Part shown: in pieces, positions 8,297 through 17,182 of the stretch
Layout of the letters: each line of letters starts with the position of its first letter
How positions within the stretch are numbered: position 1 is the first letter of the stretch
DNA from: Lysinibacillus capsici
GTDB taxonomy: Bacteria > Bacillota > Bacilli > Bacillales_A > Planococcaceae
Length of the DNA: 64,000 nucleotides
Assembly (NCBI RefSeq): GCF_003367505.1
Contig: NZ_PXXX01000006.1
Span: 124,001-188,000 of the forward strand
Direction of reading: 5' to 3'
Position numbers and translations under genes: made by a program
Notes under the pieces: model-generated
The model's input: the letters and a program-made list of their open reading frames with translations, nothing else
Database searches by the model: none
What the model was told of the DNA's origin: nothing

Positions 8297-9320
8297 AAAA
8301 ACCTCAAGTGTATTCTTTTTAACCATGCTGATGCTTGTTTTAATGATTTTAGTTGCGAGCTATTTACATATTACAAATGGTGTTTTTGATATGTCTGTAA
8401 TGGATGTTATCAAAACATTGCTGCGGATCGAGTCAAATTCAAAGTTTGATCTTGTTATATTTGAATTCCGTTTACCTCGGATTGTCATTGCTGGACTTGT
8501 CGGTATTGGCTTAGGTATGGCAGGAGTTGTATTACAGGGGATTACACGCAATGGACTAGCAGATCCAGGAATATTAGGGATTAATGCTGGAGCTGGTGCA
8601 GCAGTCGTACTATTCATGTACTTCTTTCAAGTAAAGCTAGTGAGTGCAGATATGAACAGCTGGATGTCAATTTTAATGATGCCACTATTCGGTTTTATCG
8701 GTGGAACAATTGCAGCTATCCTGATTTTTTCATTTGCTTTAAAAAATGGTCATCTGGATATGCAGCGATTAATCTTAACTGGTATAGCTATCAATAGTGG
8801 ATTTGGAGCTTTGTCCTTGTTCCTATCCTTAAAAATGAGTGCACAAGATTTTGAATCAGCGGCTATTTGGATGGCAGGTTCAATTTATAATGCGAATTGG
8901 ATCTTTGCGCTTACGATGCTACCTTGGCTTTTGATTTTAGGAATATATGTGCATAGAAAATCATATTTACTCGATTATTTTCAGCTTGAAGAGGATAGCA
9001 TCACAAGTTTAGGAATAGCTGTTGAAAAGGAGAAAATGAAGCTGTTACTAGCCAGTGTAGGTCTTGTCAGTGCTTGTGTGTCTGTATCAGGGAGTATTGG
9101 CTTCATAGGTTTAATGGCCCCCCACATTGCCAAGCAGCTTGTTGGTATTCAGCACCGTTACGTTATGCCAGTGAGTGCTTTAATTGGTGCAGGTCTGTTA
9201 ATCCTCGCTGATTTTATTGGTAAAACCGTTTTTGCACCATCGGAACTGGCTGTAGGTATTGTTGTTTCAATTATTGGGATTCCATATTTCTTGTATTTAC
9301 TGGTGAAATCTAAGGCATAG
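8289..9320 (+). CDS. FecCD-family siderophore permease subunit (FeuC-like)
   Basis: The product is 343 aa with the same fold as the upstream permease: GVVLQGITRNGLADPGILG near residue 80 and GSIGFIGLMAPHIAKQLVG near residue 260. I chose the GTG at 8289 because GGAGG (8276-8280) lies 8 nt upstream; the GTG at 8280 overlaps that site. The start overlaps the end of the previous gene by 8 nt, which implies translational coupling. Confidence 0.88.
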   Translation: MRKKTSSVFFLTMLMLVLMILVASYLHITNGVFDMSVMDVIKTLLRIESNSKFDLVIFEFRLPRIVIAGLVGIGLGMAGVVLQGITRNGLADPGILGINAGAGAAVVLFMYFFQVKLVSADMNSWMSILMMPLFGFIGGTIAAILIFSFALKNGHLDMQRLILTGIAINSGFGALSLFLSLKMSAQDFESAAIWMAGSIYNANWIFALTMLPWLLILGIYVHRKSYLLDYFQLEEDSITSLGIAVEKEKMKLLLASVGLVSACVSVSGSIGFIGLMAPHIAKQLVGIQHRYVMPVSALIGAGLLILADFIGKTVFAPSELAVGIVVSIIGIPYFLYLLVKSKA

Positions 9321-9331
9321 GAGGAAATGGC

Positions 9332-10129
9332 GTGCAAACTGCATTTAGAATGGAAAATTTGGCTTCAGGTTATGAGCAGGTACGTGTCTTTGAAGGGTTA
9401 AATTTAACGATAGAAGAGGGCAAAGTGACTACAATCATCGGTCCAAATGGTTGTGGTAAATCTACACTCCTTAAAACGATAGGACGTATTTTAAAAAAAC
9501 AACAAGGTACGGTATATTTGCAGGAGCAAAATATGCAAAATTTATCGACCAAAGATATTGCCAAGAAACTAGCAATATTATCTCAAACACCGATAGCTCC
9601 TGGTCAATTGAAAGTGGAGGAGTTAATTGCGTATGGTCGCTATCCACATCGCAACAATGTCAATCGTTTAACGAATAAGGATGAGGAAATGATTGAATGG
9701 GCTTTAACAGTTACTAATACGATGGAATATCGAAATAGGGAGCTTGCCCAGCTTTCAGGAGGTCAGCGTCAGCGTGTTTGGCTAGCTATGGCCTTAGCAC
9801 AAGAAACAAATATCTTGCTATTGGATGAACCTACTACTTATTTAGATATGGCGCATCAGCTAGAGGTATTGGACATTGTTAAAAGTTTAAATGAGCACCA
9901 CAGCTGTACAGTAGTGATGGTTCTACATGATATTAACCACGCGGCCAGATATTCAGATCATCTTATTGCAATGCGTAAGGGTATTATTATGCAAACTGGC
10001 ACGCCACAGGAAATTTTAAGTGCTGAGGTAATGCGTAAAGTATTTAATATTGATGCACGCATTATGGAAGATCCTGTAACCAATACACCTGTATGTTATG
10101 GCTATGAAATTTTGAAGGAGGATATCTAA
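9332..10129 (+). CDS. Siderophore ABC transporter ATPase (FecE/FhuC type)
   Basis: The product is 265 aa. Walker A is GPNGCGKST (37-45), the signature is LSGGQRQR (141-148) and Walker B is ILLLDE (161-166), followed by the D-loop and switch His in VVMVLHDINHAARYSD. It would energise the two FecCD permeases. In B. subtilis the feu operon lacks an ATPase and borrows YusV, encoded elsewhere; here the ATPase is inside the operon. It starts with GTG after GGAGG, and its stop shares one base with the ATG of the esterase gene. Confidence 0.9.
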   Translation: MQTAFRMENLASGYEQVRVFEGLNLTIEEGKVTTIIGPNGCGKSTLLKTIGRILKKQQGTVYLQEQNMQNLSTKDIAKKLAILSQTPIAPGQLKVEELIAYGRYPHRNNVNRLTNKDEEMIEWALTVTNTMEYRNRELAQLSGGQRQRVWLAMALAQETNILLLDEPTTYLDMAHQLEVLDIVKSLNEHHSCTVVMVLHDINHAARYSDHLIAMRKGIIMQTGTPQEILSAEVMRKVFNIDARIMEDPVTNTPVCYGYEILKEDI

Positions 10130-10899
10130 TGAATACAACTAAAGTAGACTACATTACACAACATATGACTTCAAAATTGACAAATTATTTGTACACGATT
10201 AATATCTATGTGCCAGAGGAGGAAGCGCCACAAGATGGCTTTCCAGTTTTGTATGTACTTGATGGCTCATCCTATTTTAACCTTGTAAAGGAAGCGGTGC
10301 GTCTACAAAGTCGTAATGCACCAAAAACAGGTATCCTTCCAGCTATTGTTATTGGAATTGGTCATGGCGACGATATGCGTGAAAGAAGATTTTATGATTT
10401 TACAGCACCTGCGGAGTCTTATATTTATCCAGCAAGATTTAAAGGAAAAGGTCATGAGAAGCTTGGAGGAGCAGTGGATTTTAGTCTCTTTATAGAAGAA
10501 GAGCTAAAGCCGACGATTGAGGCACAATATCCAGTAAATCAAGCACAGCAAGCTTTATTTGGTCATTCCCTAGGAGGTTACTTTGCACTGTGGCAACTAT
10601 TTCACCACCAATCCAGCTTCCAGCGCTATCTAGCTATTAGCCCATCCATTTGGTGGAATGAGCATGAATTAGTGCAGTGTGCTTCAGTATTTCTGAACGA
10701 GCATCAAGACATGAACGAAACTTTGTTTTTGAGCGCTGGTGAACTTGAAACCTTTATGGTGGATGATGCGCGCCAAATGGCGACAGTATTAGAAAAAATA
10801 ATGAATGTTGAATTTTATGAGGCTTTAAACGAAAATCATGCTTCGATCGTACCAACTGTTATGAGTAGAGCCATACGTTTTATGCATAAATCACATTAA
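10129..10899 (+). CDS. Esterase-D-family hydrolase, probable ferric-siderophore esterase (BesA/IroE-like)
   Basis: The product is a 256-aa alpha/beta hydrolase with nucleophile Ser147 in GHSLGG, a family motif RRFYDFTAP near residue 87, and a likely catalytic His237 (NENHAS). No signal peptide is present, so it acts in the cytoplasm. As the last gene of a feu-like operon it most likely hydrolyses the imported trilactone siderophore to release iron, as BesA does in B. subtilis. Activity on a specific siderophore is inferred. It is translationally coupled to the ATPase by a TAATG overlap. Confidence 0.82.
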   Translation: MNTTKVDYITQHMTSKLTNYLYTINIYVPEEEAPQDGFPVLYVLDGSSYFNLVKEAVRLQSRNAPKTGILPAIVIGIGHGDDMRERRFYDFTAPAESYIYPARFKGKGHEKLGGAVDFSLFIEEELKPTIEAQYPVNQAQQALFGHSLGGYFALWQLFHHQSSFQRYLAISPSIWWNEHELVQCASVFLNEHQDMNETLFLSAGELETFMVDDARQMATVLEKIMNVEFYEALNENHASIVPTVMSRAIRFMHKSH

Positions 10900-10905
10900 T
10901 AGTAG

Positions 10906-10940
10906 ACCGCATTGTCTTTTGATAATGCGGTTTCTTTTTT
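10906..10940 (+). terminator. Terminator of the siderophore operon
   Basis: ACCGCATT pairs with AATGCGGT across a 10-nt loop, then TTTCTTTTTT. Confidence 0.85.
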
Positions 10941-11018
10941 ATTTATTAATAAAATTAACGAATGATACGCATAATAAAGGAAATTTGGTCATCTGTCTGG
11001 GATAAATGGAGGCGCTGT

Positions 11019-12590
11019 ATGCAAAATAAAATTTTAAGAAACCCAGTATTTCTTATTTCAAGTGGAGCAATTTTTCTTTTGGTCATTATCGGAGCAACGA
11101 TACCAGAAAAATTTAAGAACGTAGCAAACAGCGTATTTCATATGACAACGGATTATTTTGGCTGGTTTTATTTAATGTCAGTCTTTATTATCGTTATTTT
11201 TTTATTTGGCTTGGCAATTAGCAAATATGGTACCATTCGCCTTGGATCGGAAGATGGTCGCCCTGAGTTTAGTTTTCTAACTTGGATTTCCATGCTCTTT
11301 TCAGCTGGACTTGGTGTCGGTTTGGTCTTCTGGGGAGTAGCTGAGCCAATGAGTCATTATTTTTCACCACCCTTCAGTGACACAAAACCGCTATCAACGG
11401 ATGCAGCCCGACTGGCGATGGGATATTCATTCTTTCATTGGGGATTAAGCCAGTGGTCTGTTTATGCCATATTGGGCCTTGTTATGGCCTTTGTACAATT
11501 CAATAAAAAAAGAAATATGCTCATCTCCACTGCTTTAGAGCCTGTCACTGGAACAAATCGAGTCGTTAAAGGAACGATCGATATTCTCGCAGTAATTGCT
11601 ACCGTCATGGGAGTAGCAACGTCTATAGGGCTAGGCGTATTACAAACAAATGGAGGTTTGACATTTGTTTTTGGTTTGCCAGATACATTTATCTTGCAAG
11701 TGGCCATTATTCTTATCATGTTTATTGGCTATATGTTATCAGCCACAACAGGTCTACAAAAAGGGATGAAGATTCTGAGTAATGTCAATATGACTTTAGC
11801 AATCGTCTTACTCTTATTTGTTTTTATTACAGGCCCAACAATCTTTATACTTGAAACCTTTACATTAGCTATTGGTGATTATATTTCAAATTTTATTCAA
11901 TATAGTTTAAGGATGCAGCCATATGTTGGTGGAACTTGGGTGAAGGATTGGACAATCTTTTACTGGGCATGGGCGATTGCTTGGTCACCATTTGTAGGCT
12001 CCTTTATAGCTCGTGTATCCAAAGGCAGGACTATACGAGAATTTATTATAGGTGTATTAATTATTCCGCCCCTCATTGCCTGCTTTTGGATCGCGACCTT
12101 TGGAGGAACTGCGATGTGGTTTGATTTACATCAAGATGCACAAATCGCTCAATCTGTTCATAATGATGTAACGGTTGCTCTTTTCCAGCTTTTTGAACAC
12201 TTACCACTTTCAGTGATTGCATCCACAATTGGAATACTTTTAATCATAATATTTTTAATTACCTCTGCTGATTCCGCCACCTTTATTATGGCAAGTATGA
12301 CGACAAAAGGATCTTTAAATCCCACCATTTTATCAAAGTTTGTATGGGGTGTTTTGATGGCAGCTATTTCAGGTGTTTTATTGTATACAGGAGGTCTTGA
12401 AGCATTACAAACGGCCTCGTTAATTGCTGCATTACCCTTTACAGTGGTGTTACTTTTATTAATGATTTCTTATATTAAGATGATGAAGGAAGAGATTATT
12501 CCTCTTAAGAAAAAGGATATCCAACGTTTGAAAATAGCGAGAAAGCATATTGAAAAGGAAGCAAAAGTGAAAGATAAACATACTAAGTAG
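11019..12590 (+). CDS. BCCT-family transporter (betaine/carnitine/choline type)
   Basis: The product is 523 aa with twelve membrane segments. The family core is visible in the Trp-rich stretch FYWAWAIAWSPFVGSFIAR and in MGVATSIGLGVLQTNGG. BCCT carriers import quaternary ammonium compatible solutes with sodium or protons. I start at the ATG at 11019 because TGGAGG is 6 nt upstream; the ATG at 10962 lacks a binding site and would add a charged extension. A Lys-rich cytoplasmic tail at the C-terminus resembles the osmosensing tails of BetP/OpuD types. Confidence 0.88.
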   Translation: MQNKILRNPVFLISSGAIFLLVIIGATIPEKFKNVANSVFHMTTDYFGWFYLMSVFIIVIFLFGLAISKYGTIRLGSEDGRPEFSFLTWISMLFSAGLGVGLVFWGVAEPMSHYFSPPFSDTKPLSTDAARLAMGYSFFHWGLSQWSVYAILGLVMAFVQFNKKRNMLISTALEPVTGTNRVVKGTIDILAVIATVMGVATSIGLGVLQTNGGLTFVFGLPDTFILQVAIILIMFIGYMLSATTGLQKGMKILSNVNMTLAIVLLLFVFITGPTIFILETFTLAIGDYISNFIQYSLRMQPYVGGTWVKDWTIFYWAWAIAWSPFVGSFIARVSKGRTIREFIIGVLIIPPLIACFWIATFGGTAMWFDLHQDAQIAQSVHNDVTVALFQLFEHLPLSVIASTIGILLIIIFLITSADSATFIMASMTTKGSLNPTILSKFVWGVLMAAISGVLLYTGGLEALQTASLIAALPFTVVLLLLMISYIKMMKEEIIPLKKKDIQRLKIARKHIEKEAKVKDKHTK

Positions 12591-12594
12591 TAGG

Positions 12595-12624
12595 CCGTAT
12601 TCGAAATAATACGGTTTCTTTTTG
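12595..12624 (+). terminator. Terminator after the BCCT gene
   Basis: CCGTATT and AATACGG form a short stem followed by TTTCTTTTTG. Confidence 0.75.
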
Positions 12625-12672
12625 TTTTAATATGCACTATTATGAATAAAAAACGATAAGAGGTGCTTTAGG

Positions 12673-13161
12673 ATGGAAATTGTTTTAGCACAGAGCAAGG
12701 ATGCCCCAGTTATACATCAGGTGATGCTACAGGCGTTTCAAGAATATGAAAAGGCTACTCCACCATCCAGTGCACTAAGTGAAACGGTGGATTCTATTGA
12801 GCAGGCAATGCAGCAAAGTGAACAAGCGTTTATTGGCTATATCGAAAAACAGCCAGTTGCCATGGTAAGGTTTACCCTCAGTACAAAGGGAATTTATTTT
12901 TTTAGACTTTCAGTTATCCCAGAAAGACAGGGACAAGGTTTAGCTAAAACACTAATTTCTTGGCTTGAACAATATACACTATCGAAGGGGATTACAATTA
13001 GTCAGTGCAAAGTACGTATGAGTGTTCCACGTAATATTGAGTTATATCGTTCTTTAGGTTATGTTGTAACGAAAGAGGAAATGGTGAAGAATCGTAATGG
13101 TAACTCTCTAGTAATAGCAACCATGGAAAAGAGACTTTCCAATGAGGAGGAGTTTAATTGA
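12673..13161 (+). CDS. GNAT-family N-acetyltransferase
   Basis: The product is 162 aa. The acetyl-CoA loop is LSVIPERQGQGLAKTLISWL (about 80-99), followed by the C-terminal strand pattern of the family (NIELYRSLGYVVTKEE). The substrate is unknown. Its stop overlaps the TTG start of the next gene, so the two are translationally coupled. Confidence 0.82.
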   Translation: MEIVLAQSKDAPVIHQVMLQAFQEYEKATPPSSALSETVDSIEQAMQQSEQAFIGYIEKQPVAMVRFTLSTKGIYFFRLSVIPERQGQGLAKTLISWLEQYTLSKGITISQCKVRMSVPRNIELYRSLGYVVTKEEMVKNRNGNSLVIATMEKRLSNEEEFN

Positions 13162-13802
13162 GAAAAAAGGTCGCCTGCTTGCATGCTCATTATTCCAATA
13201 TACAATACATTGAGCAGGCTTTTCAAAGCGCTGAAGACATAGAGATACTCCATTTTGTAGACCCTGGCGTGATACAGCACGTGTCTAAAGGTAGTGATGG
13301 TTTAGCACGTAAAGTTAAGGAGCAAATTGAATGGATAATTAGTTGTGATGTGGATGCCATTTTAATAACGTGTACAAATTATATTGCTTTATTAGAGGAT
13401 GAAACTTTGCTCGATCCCTCGATCCCTATCATAAAGATAGATGAGCCCTATTTTGAAAGTATATGTAAGCAACAGCCTCAATTTATTCTTTTTACAAATC
13501 CTGCAACTGTCGAAGGAACGATGGCAAGACTTCACCAATATGCTAAGCATCAAGGAGTATCAGTAGATGTAGAGGGAAAAATTATTGAGCATACATTTGA
13601 TCTCATTATGCAGGGGAAAAAGGAAGCCTATGATGATGCTATTTTAAGGGCTTTGCATACTTTGTCAGCTGAAGAAAAATCCATATCGGTTGCCCAGCTA
13701 TCGATGGTGGATGCAGCGCAACGATTTGAAGATCACACGGCAATTACAATTCTCCATCCATTAAAGTCATTAGTTGATAATGTAAAGAGTACGATAAAAT
13801 GA
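13158..13802 (+). CDS. Asp/Glu racemase-superfamily-like protein
   Basis: The product is 214 aa with an alpha/beta layout. The first catalytic-cysteine motif appears as ILITCTNYIAL near residue 75. The second half (SVAQLSMVDAA) has no Cys where active racemases carry their second one, so catalysis may be lost or changed. It starts with TTG behind GAGGAG and overlaps the GNAT stop by 4 nt. Assignment to the superfamily rests on fold pattern and one motif only. Confidence 0.5.
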   Translation: MRKKVACLHAHYSNIQYIEQAFQSAEDIEILHFVDPGVIQHVSKGSDGLARKVKEQIEWIISCDVDAILITCTNYIALLEDETLLDPSIPIIKIDEPYFESICKQQPQFILFTNPATVEGTMARLHQYAKHQGVSVDVEGKIIEHTFDLIMQGKKEAYDDAILRALHTLSAEEKSISVAQLSMVDAAQRFEDHTAITILHPLKSLVDNVKSTIK

Positions 13803-13875
13803 TAGTTTCATAATTTACAGAATTATCTGTAACAATCTGGTTAAAACAAACGTTTCATAAGAAAGGGGGGATGTT

Positions 13876-14355
13876 ATGAAACGAGTTGTATTTGGATGTA
13901 TATTGCTATTATTTTTAGTGGGTTGTACAGACAAAGCAAATGTTACAATGCCAGAGGATCTACCTGATTTTGTGCAAGAAAGTGATATTGCATCAGTTGA
14001 TTGGAATCAAAAGGCAGTGGAATTTGGTGATAGAGGCATTATTGGTAATGCTGATAAGTCGGGTGTCATTGGTGCAGATATGCCAAGTTTAAGCACACAA
14101 AAATGGATGTGGCATCTATGGGGAATAGATGAAGTACGAGATACAGAATTAACGGTTATTGGATACCATAGAGACTCTAAAGTCATACAACCGATTTTAG
14201 TGAATGGTTGGAGCATAGGACTCGGAGGACCTGTTAATGGAGCAGATGCTCATACACCTTCTCATGTGAAAGTTCCTAAGCCTGGTGAATGGGCTATTCT
14301 ACTGTATACAAATGAAAAATACTTTGATACGTTGATATACGATATCCAGGAATAA
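13876..14355 (+). CDS. Lipoprotein of unknown function, possibly DUF4871/YhfM-like
   Basis: The product is 159 aa with a signal peptide ending in lipobox LVGC, so it should be anchored on the outer face of the membrane. KWMWHLWGI near residue 75 and GEWAILLYTNEKYFD near the end recall B. subtilis YhfM-type lipoproteins; this is from memory of the pattern, not a search. AAAGGGGGG precedes the ATG, and a strong terminator follows. Confidence 0.6.
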   Translation: MKRVVFGCILLLFLVGCTDKANVTMPEDLPDFVQESDIASVDWNQKAVEFGDRGIIGNADKSGVIGADMPSLSTQKWMWHLWGIDEVRDTELTVIGYHRDSKVIQPILVNGWSIGLGGPVNGADAHTPSHVKVPKPGEWAILLYTNEKYFDTLIYDIQE

Positions 14356-14359
14356 TAGT

Positions 14360-14405
14360 AAACCCTTATTTTGTAATTATTTATACTTATAAAATAAGGG
14401 TTTTT
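14360..14405 (+). terminator. Terminator after the lipoprotein gene
   Basis: A 13-bp perfect stem (AAACCCTTATTTT with AAAATAAGGGTTT) is followed by a T run. Confidence 0.88.
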
Positions 14406-14437
14406 GATGTTTGTATATGTATTGGGAAAGGAGGTGT

Positions 14438-14503
14438 ATGGTGTGCGCATGTAAGCTTGCATTGTGTATTGCTTTCATATTTCTGAAATGCACAAGATGC
14501 TGA
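14438..14503 (+). CDS. Possible 21-residue Cys-rich hydrophobic peptide
   Basis: A strong AAAGGAGGTG at about 14428-14436 is followed by ATG-GTG and a 21-codon frame with five Cys and a hydrophobic centre (LALCIAFIFL). The GTG at 14441 has the better spacing. An imperfect inverted repeat (ATTTCTGAAATG with CATTCAGAAAT, about 14478-14521) overlaps its end. It is too short to judge by codon use and may be spurious. Confidence 0.25.
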   Translation: MVCACKLALCIAFIFLKCTRC

Positions 14504-14621
14504 AGACGCCATTCAGAAATTTAAATGCGAAAAGCTATTGAACATAGATAATTACAGTGCATGGTTGTAGCAAGAAAAATATTAAATTGGTAATATAAAA
14601 AATAAAATGGAGGTCAGCAGT

Positions 14622-15134
14622 ATGAAAGATTTACGTTATCCCATTGGACAATTCCAATTTCCCAAAGAAATGAATTCACAGCAAGTACTAGAGTGGATTA
14701 ATGAAATTCGTTTGTTACCAAAACAACTTGCAGAGGCATTAAGTGGTGCAAGCGAGCAAGACTTAGTAAAATCTTATCGTGAAAATGGCTGGACAGTGAC
14801 ACAGCTAGTCCATCATATTGCTGATAGTCATATGAATAGCTATATTCGTTTTAAGCTAGCTTTAACAGAGGATGTACCAACCATTAAGCCATACAATGAG
14901 GCAGAATGGGCACAGCTACCAGATTCTGAAATGCCAGTAGCAATTTCTTTTAATTTAATTGAAAGCTTACATGAACGTTGGGTTTATTTACTGTCAAGCT
15001 TATCGGATGAACAATTACAAAGAGCCTTTAATCATCCTGATTCAGGCCTGACGACTCTTGAGCATGCAATTGGCCTTTATGCATGGCATGGTAAGCATCA
15101 TTTGGCACATATTCAGAATGCTTTGGTTAAATAA
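14622..15134 (+). CDS. YfiT/BstA-like DinB-fold metal-dependent (bacillithiol) transferase
   Basis: The product is 170 aa. Three metal histidines fit the YfiT pattern: VTQLVHHIADSHMNSY for the first, and YAWHGKHHLAHIQNAL near the C-terminus for the other two. B. subtilis YfiT is a putative hydrolase related to bacillithiol S-transferases, and the RYPIGQF opening matches that group. I chose the ATG at 14622 because TGGAGG is 8 nt upstream. The FosB gene at 24597 supports bacillithiol use in this organism. Confidence 0.82.
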   Translation: MKDLRYPIGQFQFPKEMNSQQVLEWINEIRLLPKQLAEALSGASEQDLVKSYRENGWTVTQLVHHIADSHMNSYIRFKLALTEDVPTIKPYNEAEWAQLPDSEMPVAISFNLIESLHERWVYLLSSLSDEQLQRAFNHPDSGLTTLEHAIGLYAWHGKHHLAHIQNALVK

Positions 15135-15154
15135 ATATGGATGTTTTATGAAAA

Positions 15155-15197
15155 AACAAGTGATTTCTGCTAATAAGGAAATCACTTGTTTTCATTT
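15155..15197. terminator. Bidirectional terminator between convergent genes
   Basis: A 13-bp perfect stem (AACAAGTGATTTC with GAAATCACTTGTT) has a T-rich 3' flank on the plus strand and an A-rich 5' flank that serves the minus strand. Confidence 0.85.
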
Positions 15198-15213
15198 TTT
15201 ATTTAAGTTTATT

Positions 15214-15831
15214 TTATACGATAGTAATACCAGCACTTGCGTTACCAGCAAGTGTAGCAGCAACTCCTGTAGTAGTCATAGAGAATACCATTAGTAAACG
15301 ATCACCAGTACTTACAGGTACTGAAACGTTTGCATTACCACTTGCAATCGTACCTACTGCTAATGCTATTAGTGGTAAAGCTGGTAATAAATCAACAAAT
15401 GCTGCAGTAGGGCTGAATACATTGCTTCCTTGAACTGCGCGGTAAATCTGTGCTCTGACAGTCGCTGTTCCAGTTAGAGTTAAAGCAGCAGTTGCTGAGA
15501 TTGTAGCAGAAATAGATGTAATTGTACCTGGACGTGGAACCGTAAATGCTTCAGTAGCAAGACTAGATGTTAAATCGATATTAACGCCAGCAAGAGCAAC
15601 TCCTGGAACAGATGTACCAAATCCAACAAGACTTACAGTACCAACTAAACCAGTAGCAAGAGACACTAAAGCAACAGGAGTTATTCCTGATGAGAATGGG
15701 ATAATAGAACCAGTAGCTACTGGTGGAGTAATACATGCAGCGTCAATTGCAACAAAAGGTCCCAGTGCAGTACACTCCCCGTTACCATGACCGTTACCTG
15801 AACAGCCACACATTGAGTTATTCAAACACAT
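15214..15831 (-). CDS. Exosporium glycoprotein BclB-type C-terminal domain protein without collagen repeats
   Basis: The product is 205 aa. After a short Cys/Gly-rich head (MCLNNSMCGCSGNGHGNG), residues about 30-205 follow the BclB-related exosporium domain: IPFSSG, LVGTVSLVGFGTSVPG, ISATISATAALTLTG, then GDRLLMVFSMTTTG and a terminal GNASAGITIV. In BclB proteins this domain forms the trimeric tip on a collagen-like Gly-X-X stalk. Here there is no stalk, so the domain would sit close to the spore surface, perhaps through the Cys-rich head. The ATG at 15831 is favoured by AAAGGGGGTG upstream. Confidence 0.85.
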   Translation of the reverse strand: MCLNNSMCGCSGNGHGNGECTALGPFVAIDAACITPPVATGSIIPFSSGITPVALVSLATGLVGTVSLVGFGTSVPGVALAGVNIDLTSSLATEAFTVPRPGTITSISATISATAALTLTGTATVRAQIYRAVQGSNVFSPTAAFVDLLPALPLIALAVGTIASGNANVSVPVSTGDRLLMVFSMTTTGVAATLAGNASAGITIV

Positions 15832-15949
15832 TTTTACACCCCCTTTCTTCATTATTCTATTCATTTCAGATTAGGGGTTAAGGGCAATTATCTATTTCAC
15901 CTATAAATTCAATGATTTCTTAATGACTGCTTTTATTTGACACATAAAG

Positions 15950-15983
15950 ACATCCACTATGTATGTTTTGACATAGTGGATGT
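15950..15983. terminator. Hairpin between the two minus-strand spore-surface genes
   Basis: A 12-bp perfect inverted repeat (ACATCCACTATG with CATAGTGGATGT) lies just past the stop of the coiled-coil gene. It lacks a long T run on either side, so it may be a weak terminator or a processing/stability hairpin. Confidence 0.55.
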
Positions 15984-15994
15984 TTAAGATAATG

Positions 15995-17182
15995 TTAACT
16001 CCATCTTTTAAAGAAATCGAAAAATGAGTTTTTTCCCTTTTTATGGTCTTCCTCAATCGGCTTGTTTACAGATTCAAGTTGCATGATCTCTTCTTCAAAG
16101 GACAGATGAACCTCATAGGTTGCATCAGCATGATACACTTCAACATATTCTTCTGTTTCCAATGAAGGAGAATGATCTATAGCTGAAGGTTCTGCTACTG
16201 TTTCTGCAATGATTTGGTTGAGAGGCTCACTAGCTATTGCTTCAATGTCTTGACTAACAGGTTCGCTAAGTTGCTCCAAGATAACTTGTTCTATCGATTC
16301 ATTCGTTACAATGGGATTCTCAAGATTGTTATGTTCATTCTCAATTTTCACAGCCTCCATAGGATTATTTAATGTTTCAGTTTTAGTGCTATCTGATTCA
16401 TTAACTATAGAAGATTGTAAAGTATCATTCTCGATGTTTTCTTCTCTTGAAGCAGGCTGTACGGCAGATGGATCATATACACTTACTGGAACTTCCTTTG
16501 CATCCATGGCATTTTTAAAATGGAAGGTGGATTCAACTGTCGTGTTTCTGTATAAACCATTGTATATTTGGCTGGGGTGCGTATTGATTGATTGGAAATA
16601 TTGCTGATTAAAATGCCGTTCTTCAGGTTTAGTTTCCGGTAGACCATTCTGAGGAGAGGGACCCCCGATATTTACATTTGGTTGGTGGTTTTTGGCTTTA
16701 CCTGCCACACTTTGTAGTAGTCTATAAGAAGGTTGTGCTGATGTAATTGTAGTTTGATCTGCTGTCTGTGTCATTCTAGGTTGTCTAGGTAAAAGATTAG
16801 AATAGGTTTGAGCAGGCATGTCAATGGAGGGCATTATGGTTTTTGCATCATTTCCTTTAACTGGTAACAGTTTATTTAAAATTGATAAAATCTCTTGGTT
16901 CATTCCTTCAATGGTTTGATTCAAAGACTCAAGCTGTGTTGAAAGAACCCTAATTTGATCGTCGTATCCTTTTATATATGAATTTTGTTTAGTATCCAAT
17001 GTCTCTGTAATCCCTTCTAAATGGGCCATCTGTGTTTTTAGTCCATCAAACTCCTGCTTCATATAAAGGAAATCTTCAATTGACTTCCCCATTTTTAACG
17101 AGGTTAACGATTCTCTATAAGATTCAATTTTTTCCTTTAAATTTTCAATTTCTTGAGTGGTATACAATTTTGACTCTTCCAT
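15995..17182 (-). CDS. Coiled-coil protein of unknown function, probable spore-associated
   Basis: The product is 395 aa with no signal peptide or membrane segment. Residues about 5-110 are heptad-rich coiled coil (TQEIENLKEKIESYRESL onward). Residues about 115-380 are low-complexity and acidic, rich in Pro, Ser, Glu and Asn. The C-terminus is a short basic-aromatic tail (FFDFFKRWS). The family is not recognised. A role as a scaffold or anchoring protein is suggested only by its place between a BclB-domain gene and another coiled-coil cluster. Confidence 0.75.
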   Translation of the reverse strand: MEESKLYTTQEIENLKEKIESYRESLTSLKMGKSIEDFLYMKQEFDGLKTQMAHLEGITETLDTKQNSYIKGYDDQIRVLSTQLESLNQTIEGMNQEILSILNKLLPVKGNDAKTIMPSIDMPAQTYSNLLPRQPRMTQTADQTTITSAQPSYRLLQSVAGKAKNHQPNVNIGGPSPQNGLPETKPEERHFNQQYFQSINTHPSQIYNGLYRNTTVESTFHFKNAMDAKEVPVSVYDPSAVQPASREENIENDTLQSSIVNESDSTKTETLNNPMEAVKIENEHNNLENPIVTNESIEQVILEQLSEPVSQDIEAIASEPLNQIIAETVAEPSAIDHSPSLETEEYVEVYHADATYEVHLSFEEEIMQLESVNKPIEEDHKKGKNSFFDFFKRWS

